From Streptomyces sp. cg36 (lineage in GTDB: Bacteria; Actinomycetota; Actinomycetes; Streptomycetales; Streptomycetaceae): a stretch of DNA of 64,000 nucleotides. Both the position numbers and the translations under genes were made by a program. The stretch covers positions 3,844,001 through 3,908,000 of the forward strand of contig NZ_CP163520.1 in the NCBI RefSeq assembly GCF_041080675.1. Reading direction: 5' to 3'. The notes under the pieces are model-generated. The model saw only the letters and a program-made list of their open reading frames with translations, was not told where the DNA came from and searched no databases. This document shows, piece after piece, positions 36,252-44,831 of this stretch. Numbering within the stretch: position 1 is the stretch's first letter; each line of letters starts with the position of its first letter.

Positions 36252-36284
36252 GCAACCAACAATTCTATGGTTGCCCAAAGCAAC
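36252..36284. promoter_or_regulatory. MarR operator candidate with three half-sites
   Basis: GCAACC (36252-36257) and GGTTGC (36269-36274) form one inverted repeat, and GTTGC (36270-36274) with GCAAC (36280-36284) forms a second, overlapping one. They lie just before the marR binding site AGGGAGG, so autorepression is likely. Confidence 0.6.
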
Positions 36285-36302
36285 GAAGATAGGGAGGACC
36301 CG

Positions 36303-36830
36303 ATGGCCGCGCAGAGCCACTACGAGGAGCTGGCCCGGCAGCTCAGCGCCATCGGGGCCGTCAAGCGCGGGCTCGGCCGGATCCTGCCCGCCGAGTGCCC
36401 GTCCGGCTCCGCCGCCGTGCTCACCCTCCTGGGGCGGCACGGCGAGATGCGGATCAGCAGACTCGCCGAACTCCTCGATGTGGACATGTCGGTGACGAGC
36501 CGTCATGTGGCGCACGTCGCCGGGCGGGGCTGGATCGAGCGGGACCCGGACCCCCTGGACAAGCGCTCCCGCATCCTGCGGCTCACCCCCGCCGGCCGCG
36601 CCATGCTCGACGAGCTCGGGCGGCGCACGGCGGAGATGTTCGCCCGGACCCTGCGGGACTGGTCCGACGACGAGGTCGGACAGCTGAACGCCATGCTCGC
36701 GCGGCTCAGGGAGAGCTTCGACTGCCGCGAGGAGCGGCGGGACGACCGGCGCGAGGACCGGCGCGACCGCGGGGAACGTTTCACCCGTCCCGCGCCGCTC
36801 ACCCGTACACCCGCCGCACAGCAGGCGTAA
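36303..36830 (+). CDS. MarR-family transcriptional regulator
   Basis: 175 residues. The winged helix covers GEMRISRLAELLDVDMSVTSRHVAHVAGRGWIERDPDP and the wing KRSRILRLTPAG. A charged tail (RREDRRDRGE type) follows. ATG 36303 is chosen because AGGGAGG is seven bases upstream; longer frames start inside the operator region. It lies 32 bases before a DHA2 exporter gene on the same strand, forming the classical regulator-exporter unit in which a ligand releases the regulator and induces export. Confidence 0.9.
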   Translation: MAAQSHYEELARQLSAIGAVKRGLGRILPAECPSGSAAVLTLLGRHGEMRISRLAELLDVDMSVTSRHVAHVAGRGWIERDPDPLDKRSRILRLTPAGRAMLDELGRRTAEMFARTLRDWSDDEVGQLNAMLARLRESFDCREERRDDRREDRRDRGERFTRPAPLTRTPAAQQA

Positions 36831-36862
36831 CGGCCCACCAGACGTCATAGAGAAGGAAGTTC

Positions 36863-38503
36863 ATGGCTACATCCACACCGGCCGGTGTGCGGGACGGCGG
36901 CGCCGCCCACGGAGGACACCCCTCCGGCGGCGCGCCGATGACTCACCGGCAGATCATGGAGGCGCTGTCCGGGCTGCTGCTCGGCATGTTCGTCGCCATC
37001 CTGTCCTCGACCATCGTCTCCAACGCGCTCCCCCACATCATCGGCGACCTGGGCGGCGGCCAGTCCGCGTACACCTGGGTCGTCACGGCGTCGCTGCTGG
37101 CGATGACCGCGACCACGCCGCTGTGGGGCAAGCTCTCCGATCTCTTCAGCAAGAAGCTGCTGGTCCAGATAGCCCTGATCATCTACGTCAGCGGCTCGGT
37201 GGTCGCCGGTCTCTCCCAGAACGCAGGGATGCTGATCGCCTGCCGCGTCGTCCAGGGCGTCGGCGTCGGCGGTCTCTCCGCGCTGGCCCAGATCATCATG
37301 GCCGCCATGATCGCGCCCCGTGAGCGCGGCCGGTACAGCGGCTACCTCGGTGCCACGTTCGCGGTCGCGACGGTCGGCGGCCCGCTGCTCGGCGGCGTCA
37401 TCACCGACACCGACTGGCTCGGCTGGCGCTGGTGCTTCTACGTCGGCGTGCCGTTCGCGGTGATCGCCCTGATCGTGCTCCAGAAGACCCTGAAGCTCCC
37501 CGTGGTCAAGCGCGAGGTCAAGGTCGACTGGGCGGGCGCGTTCTTCATCAGCGCGGCCGTCTCGCTGCTGCTGGTGTGGGTGACGTTCGCGGGCGACAAG
37601 TACGACTGGATCTCGTGGCAGACGGCCGCCATGGTCGGCGGCTCGGTACTGCTGGGCGCGGTCTTCGTCTACGTGGAGTCCAGGGCGGCCGAGCCGATCA
37701 TCCCGCTGCGGCTGTTCCGCAACCGCACGATCACGCTGGCCTCGCTGGCCTCGCTCTTCGTCGGTGTCGCGATGTTCTCCGGCACGGTCTTCTTCAGCCA
37801 GTACTTCCAGCTGGCGCGGGGCGAGTCGCCGACCATGTCGGGCGTGCTGACCATCCCGATGATCGCCGGTCTGTTCATCTCCTCCACCGTCTCCGGCCAG
37901 GTCATCACCAAGACCGGGCGCTGGAAGGCGTGGCTGGTCAGCGGTGGCGCGCTGGTCACGGCGGGCCTCGCGCTGCTGGGCACCATGCGGTACGACACCG
38001 CGTACTGGCAGCTCGCCATCTACATGGCGCTGATGGGCCTCGGCATCGGCATGATGATGCAGAACCTGGTGCTCTGCACCCAGAACCAGGTCTCCCCGGC
38101 CGACCTCGGCTCCGCCTCGTCGGTGGTGACCTTCTTCCGGTCCCTCGGCGGCGCGGTGGGCGTCTCGGCGCTCGGCGCGGTCATGGCCAACCGGGTCACC
38201 CACTACGTCAAGGACGGCCTGGCCGACCTCGGCCCGAAGGCCGCCGCGGCGGCCCAGGGCGGTGGCGGGGGCGGCATCCCCGACCTCGACAAGCTGCCCG
38301 CGCCGCTGCGCACGGTGATGGAGAGCGCGTACGGCCACGGTGTGGCGGACGTCTTCCTGTACGCCGCGCCCTGCACCCTGCTGGCCTTCTTCGTCACGCT
38401 GTTCATCAAGGAGGTCGCGCTGCGCTCCCGCGCCGAGCAGACCGCCGCCGCCGCTGCCGAGCGGACGGACGCGCCGCGGACCGCCGCCGCGACGGCCGAA
38501 TAG
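36863..38503 (+). CDS. DHA2-family (14-TMS) drug exporter
   Basis: 546 residues with about 14 membrane helices. Motif C is present as GATFAVATVGGPLLGG and motif A in the helix 2-3 loop as GKLSDLFSKKLL; the start MTHRQIMEALSGLLLGMFVAIL is preceded by a ~25-residue His/Gly tail. EmrB/QacA-type antiporters use proton entry to expel drugs. AGAAGGAAG precedes the ATG. It is cotranscribed with the MarR gene and ends before a strong terminator. Confidence 0.9.
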   Translation: MATSTPAGVRDGGAAHGGHPSGGAPMTHRQIMEALSGLLLGMFVAILSSTIVSNALPHIIGDLGGGQSAYTWVVTASLLAMTATTPLWGKLSDLFSKKLLVQIALIIYVSGSVVAGLSQNAGMLIACRVVQGVGVGGLSALAQIIMAAMIAPRERGRYSGYLGATFAVATVGGPLLGGVITDTDWLGWRWCFYVGVPFAVIALIVLQKTLKLPVVKREVKVDWAGAFFISAAVSLLLVWVTFAGDKYDWISWQTAAMVGGSVLLGAVFVYVESRAAEPIIPLRLFRNRTITLASLASLFVGVAMFSGTVFFSQYFQLARGESPTMSGVLTIPMIAGLFISSTVSGQVITKTGRWKAWLVSGGALVTAGLALLGTMRYDTAYWQLAIYMALMGLGIGMMMQNLVLCTQNQVSPADLGSASSVVTFFRSLGGAVGVSALGAVMANRVTHYVKDGLADLGPKAAAAAQGGGGGGIPDLDKLPAPLRTVMESAYGHGVADVFLYAAPCTLLAFFVTLFIKEVALRSRAEQTAAAAAERTDAPRTAAATAE

Positions 38504-38574
38504 GACTCGGGTGCCCCGAGCGGAGGCACCCGACAGGGGCGGCGGGCAGGGGACGGCCCGCCGCCCCGCACCCA

Positions 38575-38610
38575 CGGCGGAGCCCCCGGGAACACCCGGG
38601 GGCTCTGCCG
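38575..38610 (+). terminator. Terminator between exporter and tetR
   Basis: AGCCCCCGGG (38581-38590) pairs with CCCGGGGGCT (38595-38604), extended by outer CGGC/GCCG. It lies between convergent genes. Confidence 0.85.
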
Positions 38611-38688
38611 CGTCCGGCCCGGCCAGGAGCGGCGGGCTCCGCCCGGAAGCGCCGCGTCAGCGCTCCCGCCCGGAGCGGAGCGGGCGGG

Positions 38689-39468
38689 TCACCGCTCGCG
38701 CTTGGCCTCGATGCCCGCGATCAGGATCTCCAGCGCGAAGACGAAGTCCCGGTCGCGCATCTCCTCCACCGTGTCCCCGCCGCGCGCCTCCATCAGCTCC
38801 TCGGAGCGCTCCATCTGCTTGTGGAGTTCGGGGCGCTCGCGCAGCGCGCCCATCGCATGGGCGAAGTACTCGTCCTGGGTCACCCCGGCCTCCGCGCACC
38901 GCGCCACGAAGTGGCCCTCGATGGTGCCGAAGCCGTACACGAACTGGAAGACCGCGGAGAGGCCGCCGGTGACGCCGTGCGCGGGCAGGCCCGAGCGGCT
39001 CAGGATGTGCTGCGCGGCGGTGGCGAACCGCATCGAGTGCGGCCCGATGTTGAGGTAGCGGCCCACCAGCGGCGACACCCAGGGGTGGCGGACCATGACC
39101 GAGCGGTAGCTGACGGCGAGTTCGCGCAGCTGGTCGCGCCAGTCCGCGTCGGCGCCCGCGGCTTCGACGTCGGGCACGGTCAGCTCCGCGAACACCGAGT
39201 CCAGGGCGAGCTCCAGCAGGTCGTCCTTGGTGTCCACGTACCAGTACAGGGACATCGCGGTCACCCCGAGCTCGCCCGCGAGCCGGCGCATGGAGAACTT
39301 CGCCGGGCCCTCCGCGTCGAGCAGGCGCACCGACTCGGCGATGATCCGGTCCCGGTCGAGCGCGGACGCGGGCTGGTCGGACCGCCGGACGCGGCCCGCC
39401 GGTTTGCCGCCCTCCAGCCACACGCTGGTACGCGTCGGATGCTTCGCGCGGTCGGCTGCCGACACCAT
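38689..39468 (-). CDS. TetR-family regulator with TetR_C-like domain
   Basis: 259 residues. The helix-turn-helix is FSMRRLAGELGVTAMSLYWYVDTKDDLLEL, preceded by a ~38-residue basic tail. The C-terminal domain has the HPWVSPLVGRYLNIGP segment common in TetR_C_1 (tetracycline-repressor-like) proteins, suggesting a drug ligand. GAGGAGGG lies eight bases before the ATG at 39468. It lies downstream of the DHA2 gene at 39635-41161 on the same strand and probably controls it. Confidence 0.88.
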   Translation of the reverse strand: MVSAADRAKHPTRTSVWLEGGKPAGRVRRSDQPASALDRDRIIAESVRLLDAEGPAKFSMRRLAGELGVTAMSLYWYVDTKDDLLELALDSVFAELTVPDVEAAGADADWRDQLRELAVSYRSVMVRHPWVSPLVGRYLNIGPHSMRFATAAQHILSRSGLPAHGVTGGLSAVFQFVYGFGTIEGHFVARCAEAGVTQDEYFAHAMGALRERPELHKQMERSEELMEARGGDTVEEMRDRDFVFALEILIAGIEAKRER

Positions 39469-39519
39469 GGCGTGCCCTCCTCGTGGGTCGTCGGACCGTC
39501 GTACGCACACGGCTCTCGC

Positions 39520-39531
39520 TACGTATACGTA
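39520..39531. promoter_or_regulatory. TACGTATACGTA palindrome before tetR
   Basis: A perfect 12-bp palindrome at 39520-39531 in the spacer upstream of the TetR gene, with a near-palindrome CGTACGGCGGCCGTACG overlapping at 39529-39545. Probable operator for autoregulation. Confidence 0.5.
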
Positions 39532-39634
39532 CGGCGGCCGTACGGCGTTTCCTGCGGCGGTGGTGGAGCGGCGGCGCGGCAGCGCTCCCCGGTCGGCGAG
39601 GACCGGCGGAATGCTGCCGTCCGCCTCCTTGATG

Positions 39635-41161
39635 CTATGCCGCGGGTGCGGCCTGCGGCTGCGGGGTCCGGTCCTGCTCGCCGCGCTCCGCACGGGCCAG
39701 CAGGGCCGCCGCGAGCAGTCCGCCCGCGAGCACCGCCACCGCTCCGACCAGCTGACTCGTCTCCAGGCCGGAGGCGAACGCGTCGGAGATCCGGCCGCGT
39801 TCGGCGTCGTCGCCCGCCGCCGCCAGCGCGGCCGGCAGCGAGGCCGCGCCCACCACGGACGGGATCAGCGCCGCGAAGCGGGAGTTGAGGACCGCGCCCA
39901 GGACCGCCACGCCGAGGCCGTTGCCGAACTCGGCCAGGGTGCCGTTGACGCCCGCGCCGACGCCCGCGCGCTCCGGCGGGATCGCGCTCATCAGCGTGTT
40001 GGCCATGGCGGGCATGGAGACCGCGATGCCCGCGCCCATCACGACCAGGCCGAGCAGCATGCCGCTGTAGTGGTCGCCGCCGAGCAGGGCGATCATCGCG
40101 AGACCGGCGGCGTTGGCCGTCATGCCGACCGCGATCGTCTTCGGGGTGCCGAGCTTGGGCAGCAGCCGCGCGCCGACGCCCGCCACGTTCAGGGCGATCA
40201 CGCTCAGCGCCAGCGGCGCGGTGCGCAGCCCCGCCTCCAGCGGCCCGTAGCCGAGGACGAACTGGAGGTGCTGGGTGAGCAGGAAGAGCGAGCCGCCCAT
40301 GCCGAACGCGACCAGGATCGAGCCCGCGACCGCGCCCGTGAACTTCTTGTTCCGGAAGAAGTTCATGTCCAGCATCGGGTACTCGATGGACAGCTCCCAG
40401 CGGGCGAACGCGGCCAGGAAGGCCAGCCCGACCGCCGCCGGGACCAGCACGTGCGCGGAGGTCCAGCCGTGCTCGGGGCCGGAGATGATCGCGTACACCA
40501 CACCGGTCATGCCGACCGTGGAGAGCAGCGCGCCCAGCAGGTCCGGCCGGTCGCCCAGCGGGTTCTTCGACTCGGGGACCAGGGCCACCACGGCCACCAG
40601 GCCGAGGGCCGCGACCGGGATGTTGATGAGGAAGATCGAGCCCCACCAGAAGTGGTCGAGCATGAGCCCGCCGATCAGCGGTCCGGCCGCGAAGCCGAGG
40701 GAGTTGACCGTGGCCCAGATGCCGATGGCCTTGACCCGCTCCTCGTCGCTGAATATCTGCACGACGACGGCGAGGGTGGTGGTCATCAGCAGCGCGCCGC
40801 CGACGCCCATGCCGGCCCGCGCGGCGATCAACTGGCCCGCGCTCTGCGAGAGTCCGGCGGCCAGCGAGCCGATGCCGAACAGGGCGAGACCGGCGGCCAG
40901 CATCTTCTTGCGGCCGTAGCGGTCGGAGGCGCTGCCCGCGGTGAGCAGCAGGCCGGACTGGACCAGCGAGTACGCGTTGATCATCCACTGGATGTCGGCG
41001 GTCGACGCGCCCACCGAGGTGGTGAGCGAGGGGATGGCGACGTTCAGGACGGTGTTGTCGAGCAGCACGGTGAGCTGGGCGAGGCAGATGACTCCGAGGA
41101 TCAGCCAGCGCTGCGGATGCCCGGTGGGGGCGGCTGGGTTCTCGGCGGCCGTGGCCGTCAT
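39635..41161 (-). CDS. DHA2-family (14-TMS) drug exporter
   Basis: 508 residues, about 14 helices. Motif D1/A region DRYGRKKMLAAGLALFGIGS and motif C GFAAGPLIGGLMLDHF are intact; the N-terminal LTVLLDNTVLNVAIPSL is typical of antibiotic exporters (EmrB/QacA, actinorhodin-type). AAGGAG precedes the ATG at six bases. It is upstream of and codirectional with the TetR gene. A long inverted repeat sits directly upstream (41205-41235). Confidence 0.9.
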   Translation of the reverse strand: MTATAAENPAAPTGHPQRWLILGVICLAQLTVLLDNTVLNVAIPSLTTSVGASTADIQWMINAYSLVQSGLLLTAGSASDRYGRKKMLAAGLALFGIGSLAAGLSQSAGQLIAARAGMGVGGALLMTTTLAVVVQIFSDEERVKAIGIWATVNSLGFAAGPLIGGLMLDHFWWGSIFLINIPVAALGLVAVVALVPESKNPLGDRPDLLGALLSTVGMTGVVYAIISGPEHGWTSAHVLVPAAVGLAFLAAFARWELSIEYPMLDMNFFRNKKFTGAVAGSILVAFGMGGSLFLLTQHLQFVLGYGPLEAGLRTAPLALSVIALNVAGVGARLLPKLGTPKTIAVGMTANAAGLAMIALLGGDHYSGMLLGLVVMGAGIAVSMPAMANTLMSAIPPERAGVGAGVNGTLAEFGNGLGVAVLGAVLNSRFAALIPSVVGAASLPAALAAAGDDAERGRISDAFASGLETSQLVGAVAVLAGGLLAAALLARAERGEQDRTPQPQAAPAA

Positions 41162-41204
41162 GCGGGCTCCTTGTGGAGTTGTACAGCGTATGGGGGACGT
41201 GTCG

Positions 41205-41235
41205 TACACCGTAGAGGAGCCAGTTCTACGGTGTA
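41205..41235. promoter_or_regulatory. Long perfect inverted repeat, TetR operator candidate
   Basis: TACACCGTAGA (41205-41215) and TCTACGGTGTA (41225-41235) are perfect 11-bp arms around nine bases. A half-site-like GTACAGCGTA lies at 41181-41190. It is located 44-74 bases upstream of the exporter start, the usual place for TetR repression. Confidence 0.75.
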
Positions 41236-41307
41236 AAGCGAATTCTCCGCGGTGTGGAGCGCGCTCCCCGGGGCCGCCCCGGAGGCCGGGCGCGCGGCGG
41301 CATGCGT

Positions 41308-41346
41308 GAGGGCGGTGGCCCGGGGCGTTCCCGGGCCACCGCCCTC
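41308..41346 (-). terminator. Terminator of the glycosyltransferase operon
   Basis: GAGGGCGGTGGCCCGGG (41308-41324) pairs perfectly over 17 bp with 41330-41346, loop GCGTT. It follows the stop of the GT39-type gene on the minus strand. Confidence 0.9.
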
Positions 41347-41365
41347 GGGGGACGGGGACGTGCGG

Positions 41366-43534
41366 CTACTTGGCGGGGGCCGTCAGGTCGTAGAAGGTGG
41401 CCCCGTCGGCGCTCACCTCGGTGAAGGTGGCCGCCACCCAGCCGGCGATGGCACTGCCGCCGCCCGACCCGCCGGGGCCGCCGCCCATGCCGCCCCCGGC
41501 GAGGAAGTAGTGGATCTTCCCCTCGGCCACGTACTTCTTGAACTGGGCGAGCGTGGGCGAGGGATCGCTGCCGTTGAAGCCGCCGATCGCCATCACCGGC
41601 CTGCCGGTGGCCAGTTGGTAACTGGCCGCGTTCTGCGAGCCGACCGCCGCCGCGACCCAGGTGTACCGGCCCGCGTCCTTCTTGAGCAGGGCCTTCGCCC
41701 CGGCGCCGACCCGGGCGCCGTTGAGCAGCCCGCCCATGCCGCCGCCCGTGCCGCCGCGCTCGCCGCCGGGGAACTGTCCGGCCCGGCCGTTCCCGCCCTG
41801 CCCGGCCCCGCCGGGCGGAGTCGCCCCGCCCCAGGGCGCGCCCTGACCGCCGCTCGGTCCGGCGCCCTGGCCGGGGGTTTGGCCCGCGCCCTGGCCCGGC
41901 TGTCCGGCGCTGCCGCCCGGCAGCGCCGGCATCCGCCCGTTCTGGCCGTTCTGGCCGCCCGGGGCGGCGAACCCGCCCGGTCCGCCCCGCATCCGCCCGC
42001 CCGGCCCGCCGCCCATGGCCGCGCCCGCCGGACCGGCCGTGACGATCGAGCCGGAGTGGCCGGTCCGCAGCGTGCTCACCGTGTACGCGAACGGGCCCGC
42101 CAGCGACGCCGCCAGCGCCACCGCCGCCGTCCCCCGCGCCAGCCTGCGGTCCAGCCGCCCCGCGAGCACCAGCACCAAGGCCGCCGCCAGCCCCCCGGCC
42201 AGCACCGCCCACCGCAGCCACGGCAGATAGCCGGGCGTGCGGCCGAGCAGCACATAGGACCACCAGGCGGTCACCGCGACCGCGGCCCCGAGCGCCACCG
42301 CCGCCGCGAGCCGGTTCCGCTCCTCCCACAGCACGGTCGCGCCCATGCCGATCAGCGCCGCGATGTAGGGGGCCAGGGCGACCGTGTAGTACTGGTGGAA
42401 GATCCCCGCCATGAAGCTGAAGATCCCCGCCGTCATCAGCAGCGCCCCGCCCCAGGCCAGGAACGCGGCCCGGGCCGTGTCGGTGCGCCCGCCCCGCCAG
42501 GTGACCGCGAGACCGGCCGCCAGCAGGACCAGCGCCGCGGGCAGCAGCCAGGAGATCTGGCCGCCCACATCGGTGCCGAACATCCGGCCGAGGCCGGTCT
42601 CGCCCCAGGCACCGCCCCCGCCGCCTGGCCCCCGGCCGCCGCCGCCCACGCTGCCGGTCTCGTCGCCGTTGATCCGGCCGAGGCCGTTGTAGCCGAAGGT
42701 CAGCTCCAGGAAGGAGTTCTTCTGCGAGCCGCCGATGTACGGGCGCGAGGACGCCGGCCACAGCTCCACGACCGCCACCCACCAGCCGCCGGAGACCAGC
42801 ACCGCGAGCCCCGACAGCGCCAGCTGGCCGAGCCGCCTGCGCAGGGCCGTGGGCGCGCACACCGCGTACAGCAGGGCCAGCGGCGGCAGGATCAGGAACG
42901 CCTGCAGCGTCTTGGCCAGGAACGCGAACCCGACCGCGACCCCCGCCCACACCAGCCACTTCGTCCGCGCGTCCGCCAGCGCCCGCAGCACGCAGTACAC
43001 CGTGACCGTCATCAGCAGGGCGAGCAGCGCGTCCGGGTTGTTGAACCGGAACATCAGCGCCGCCACCGGGGTCAGCGCGAACACCGCGCCCGCGATCAGC
43101 CCCGCCGCCGCGCTGAACCGGCGCCGCACCGCCGCGTACAGCACCGCCACCGTCCCGGCGCCCATCAGCACCTGCGGCAGCAGGATCTGCCAGGAGCCGA
43201 GGCCGAAGAGCCGTACGGACAGGGCCATCGGCCACAGCGAGGCCGGGGGCTTGTCGACGGTGATCGCGTTCGCCGAGTCCAGCGAGCCGAAGAACATCGC
43301 CTTCCAGCTCTGGCTGCCCGCCTGGACGGCCGCGGAGTAGAAGGAGTTGGCGTATCCGGAGGCGCTCAGGTTCCAGGCGTACGAGAGGAGCGTGAGCAGG
43401 AGCAGGCCGAGGAGGGCGGGGCGCGCCCAGGCCGGGTCGGCCGGACGGCCGCGCCACAGCCGGTGCGCGGCGGCCCGGGACCGGGCGGCCACGAGCCCCT
43501 CGGACGCGCCCGCCGGACAGGAGGTCGTGGTCAT
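41366..43534 (-). CDS. ArnT/PMT-type (GT39) membrane glycosyltransferase
   Basis: 722 residues with about 11 helices. The catalytic region near the N-terminus has the SFYSAAVQAGSQSWKAMFFGSLD and TVDKPPASLWPMAL motifs of YkcB-like bacterial dolichyl-phosphate-mannose-type transferases. Between the membrane part and the C-terminus lies a ~100-residue Gly/Gln/Pro-rich low-complexity segment, then an extracellular domain ending AATFTEVSADGATFYDLTAP. It probably transfers a polyprenyl-phosphate sugar to an exported acceptor. Its ATG overlaps the stop of the GT2-GtrA gene (ATGA), which plausibly supplies the lipid-linked sugar. Confidence 0.85.
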   Translation of the reverse strand: MTTTSCPAGASEGLVAARSRAAAHRLWRGRPADPAWARPALLGLLLLTLLSYAWNLSASGYANSFYSAAVQAGSQSWKAMFFGSLDSANAITVDKPPASLWPMALSVRLFGLGSWQILLPQVLMGAGTVAVLYAAVRRRFSAAAGLIAGAVFALTPVAALMFRFNNPDALLALLMTVTVYCVLRALADARTKWLVWAGVAVGFAFLAKTLQAFLILPPLALLYAVCAPTALRRRLGQLALSGLAVLVSGGWWVAVVELWPASSRPYIGGSQKNSFLELTFGYNGLGRINGDETGSVGGGGRGPGGGGGAWGETGLGRMFGTDVGGQISWLLPAALVLLAAGLAVTWRGGRTDTARAAFLAWGGALLMTAGIFSFMAGIFHQYYTVALAPYIAALIGMGATVLWEERNRLAAAVALGAAVAVTAWWSYVLLGRTPGYLPWLRWAVLAGGLAAALVLVLAGRLDRRLARGTAAVALAASLAGPFAYTVSTLRTGHSGSIVTAGPAGAAMGGGPGGRMRGGPGGFAAPGGQNGQNGRMPALPGGSAGQPGQGAGQTPGQGAGPSGGQGAPWGGATPPGGAGQGGNGRAGQFPGGERGGTGGGMGGLLNGARVGAGAKALLKKDAGRYTWVAAAVGSQNAASYQLATGRPVMAIGGFNGSDPSPTLAQFKKYVAEGKIHYFLAGGGMGGGPGGSGGGSAIAGWVAATFTEVSADGATFYDLTAPAK

Positions 43535-44805
43535 CGGGAGGCGTCCTTCCGGTGGGGGAGCGAGGGGGCGCGGTCCGGGAAGACCCAGGCGCGGAAGAGC
43601 AGGAACCGCAGGACCGTCGCCGCCAGGTTCGCGGCCACCAGGACCGCCAGCTCGGTGGAGTGCGCGGGGTCGCCGCCCGCCGCGCCCAGCGCCCCGAGCG
43701 AACCGCTGGTCAGGGCGAGCCCGATCGCGAAGACGGCCAGCCCCTGCGCCTGGTGGCGCACCGCGCGCTCCCGCCCCCGTACGCCGAAGGTGAGCCGGCG
43801 GTTGGCGGCGGTGTTGGCGACGGCGGAGACCAGCAGGGCGGCGGCGTTGGCGAGTTGGGGTCCGGCGGCGGTGCGGAAGAGGGAGTAGAGGCCGAGGTAG
43901 CAGAGGGTGGAGAGGGCCCCGACCACGCAGAATCCGACCAGCTGGCGGGCCAGACCGCCCGGCACCCCGGCGAGCCGCCGGTCGCGCGGGTCGTCGCCGA
44001 ACGGGCGCGCGAGCCGGTCCAGGGGGAGCGCGCCGACGGCGAGGGCGCGCCCGACGCGCCACACGCCCTTGAGGTCGTCGGCGGCCGTCCGCACGATGTG
44101 GACGGTCGAGTCCGGGTCGTCGACCCAGTCCACCGGCACCTCGTGGATCCGCAGCCCGGCCCGCTCGGCCAGCACCAGCAGCTCGGTGTCGAAGAACCAG
44201 CCGGTGTCCTCGACCAGCGGCAGCAGCCGCTCGGCCACCTCCCGCCGGATCGCCTTGAACCCGCACTGCGCGTCCGAGAACCGCGCGGCCAGCGACGACT
44301 TGAGGATCAGGTTGTACGCCCGCGAGACGAACTCCCGCTTCGGCCCGCGCACCACCCGCGAGGCCCGGCTGAGCCGGGAGCCGATCGCCAGGTCGGAGTG
44401 GCCCGAGATCAGCGGGGCCACCAGCGGGAGCAGGGCGTTGAGGTCGGTGGAGAGGTCCACGTCCATGTAGGCGAGGACGGGCGCGTCCGAGGCGGACCAC
44501 ACGGCCCGCAACGCCCGCCCGCGCCCCTTCTCCTCCAGCCGGACGTGGCGCACGCCCTCGACCCCGCGGGCGAGCCGCGCCGCCACCTCGGGGGTGCGGT
44601 CGGTGGAGGCGTTGTCGGCCACCGTGATCCGGAAGCCGTACGGGAAGGTGCGGGCGAGGTGCTCGTGGAGCCGGCGCACACACGGCTCCAGGTCCCGCTC
44701 CTCGTTGTGGACGGGGATCACCACGTCGAGCACGGGCCCGCCCGCCGCGCCGACGGGCAGGTGCTCCCGTGCCGGCAGGGTGCCCGCGGAGATGTCGGTT
44801 CGCAT
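43531..44805 (-). CDS. GT2 glycosyltransferase fused to GtrA-like membrane domain
   Basis: 424 residues. Residues 25-250 are a GT2 polyprenyl-phosphate glycosyltransferase: LDVVIPVHNEERDLEPCV, VADNASTDRT and the DVDLSTD metal site, with SDAQCGFKAIRR. Residues 285-415 carry four membrane helices of the GtrA family (VGFCVVGALSTLCYLGLYSLF). The protein should make a lipid-linked sugar on the inner face and help flip or anchor it. It overlaps the GT39-type gene by four bases, forming a two-gene unit for extracytoplasmic glycosylation. The two-component genes lie just upstream on the same strand. Confidence 0.88.
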   Translation of the reverse strand: MRTDISAGTLPAREHLPVGAAGGPVLDVVIPVHNEERDLEPCVRRLHEHLARTFPYGFRITVADNASTDRTPEVAARLARGVEGVRHVRLEEKGRGRALRAVWSASDAPVLAYMDVDLSTDLNALLPLVAPLISGHSDLAIGSRLSRASRVVRGPKREFVSRAYNLILKSSLAARFSDAQCGFKAIRREVAERLLPLVEDTGWFFDTELLVLAERAGLRIHEVPVDWVDDPDSTVHIVRTAADDLKGVWRVGRALAVGALPLDRLARPFGDDPRDRRLAGVPGGLARQLVGFCVVGALSTLCYLGLYSLFRTAAGPQLANAAALLVSAVANTAANRRLTFGVRGRERAVRHQAQGLAVFAIGLALTSGSLGALGAAGGDPAHSTELAVLVAANLAATVLRFLLFRAWVFPDRAPSLPHRKDASR

Positions 44806-44831
44806 GCCACCGACCCTCGCGAGGGCCGCTG

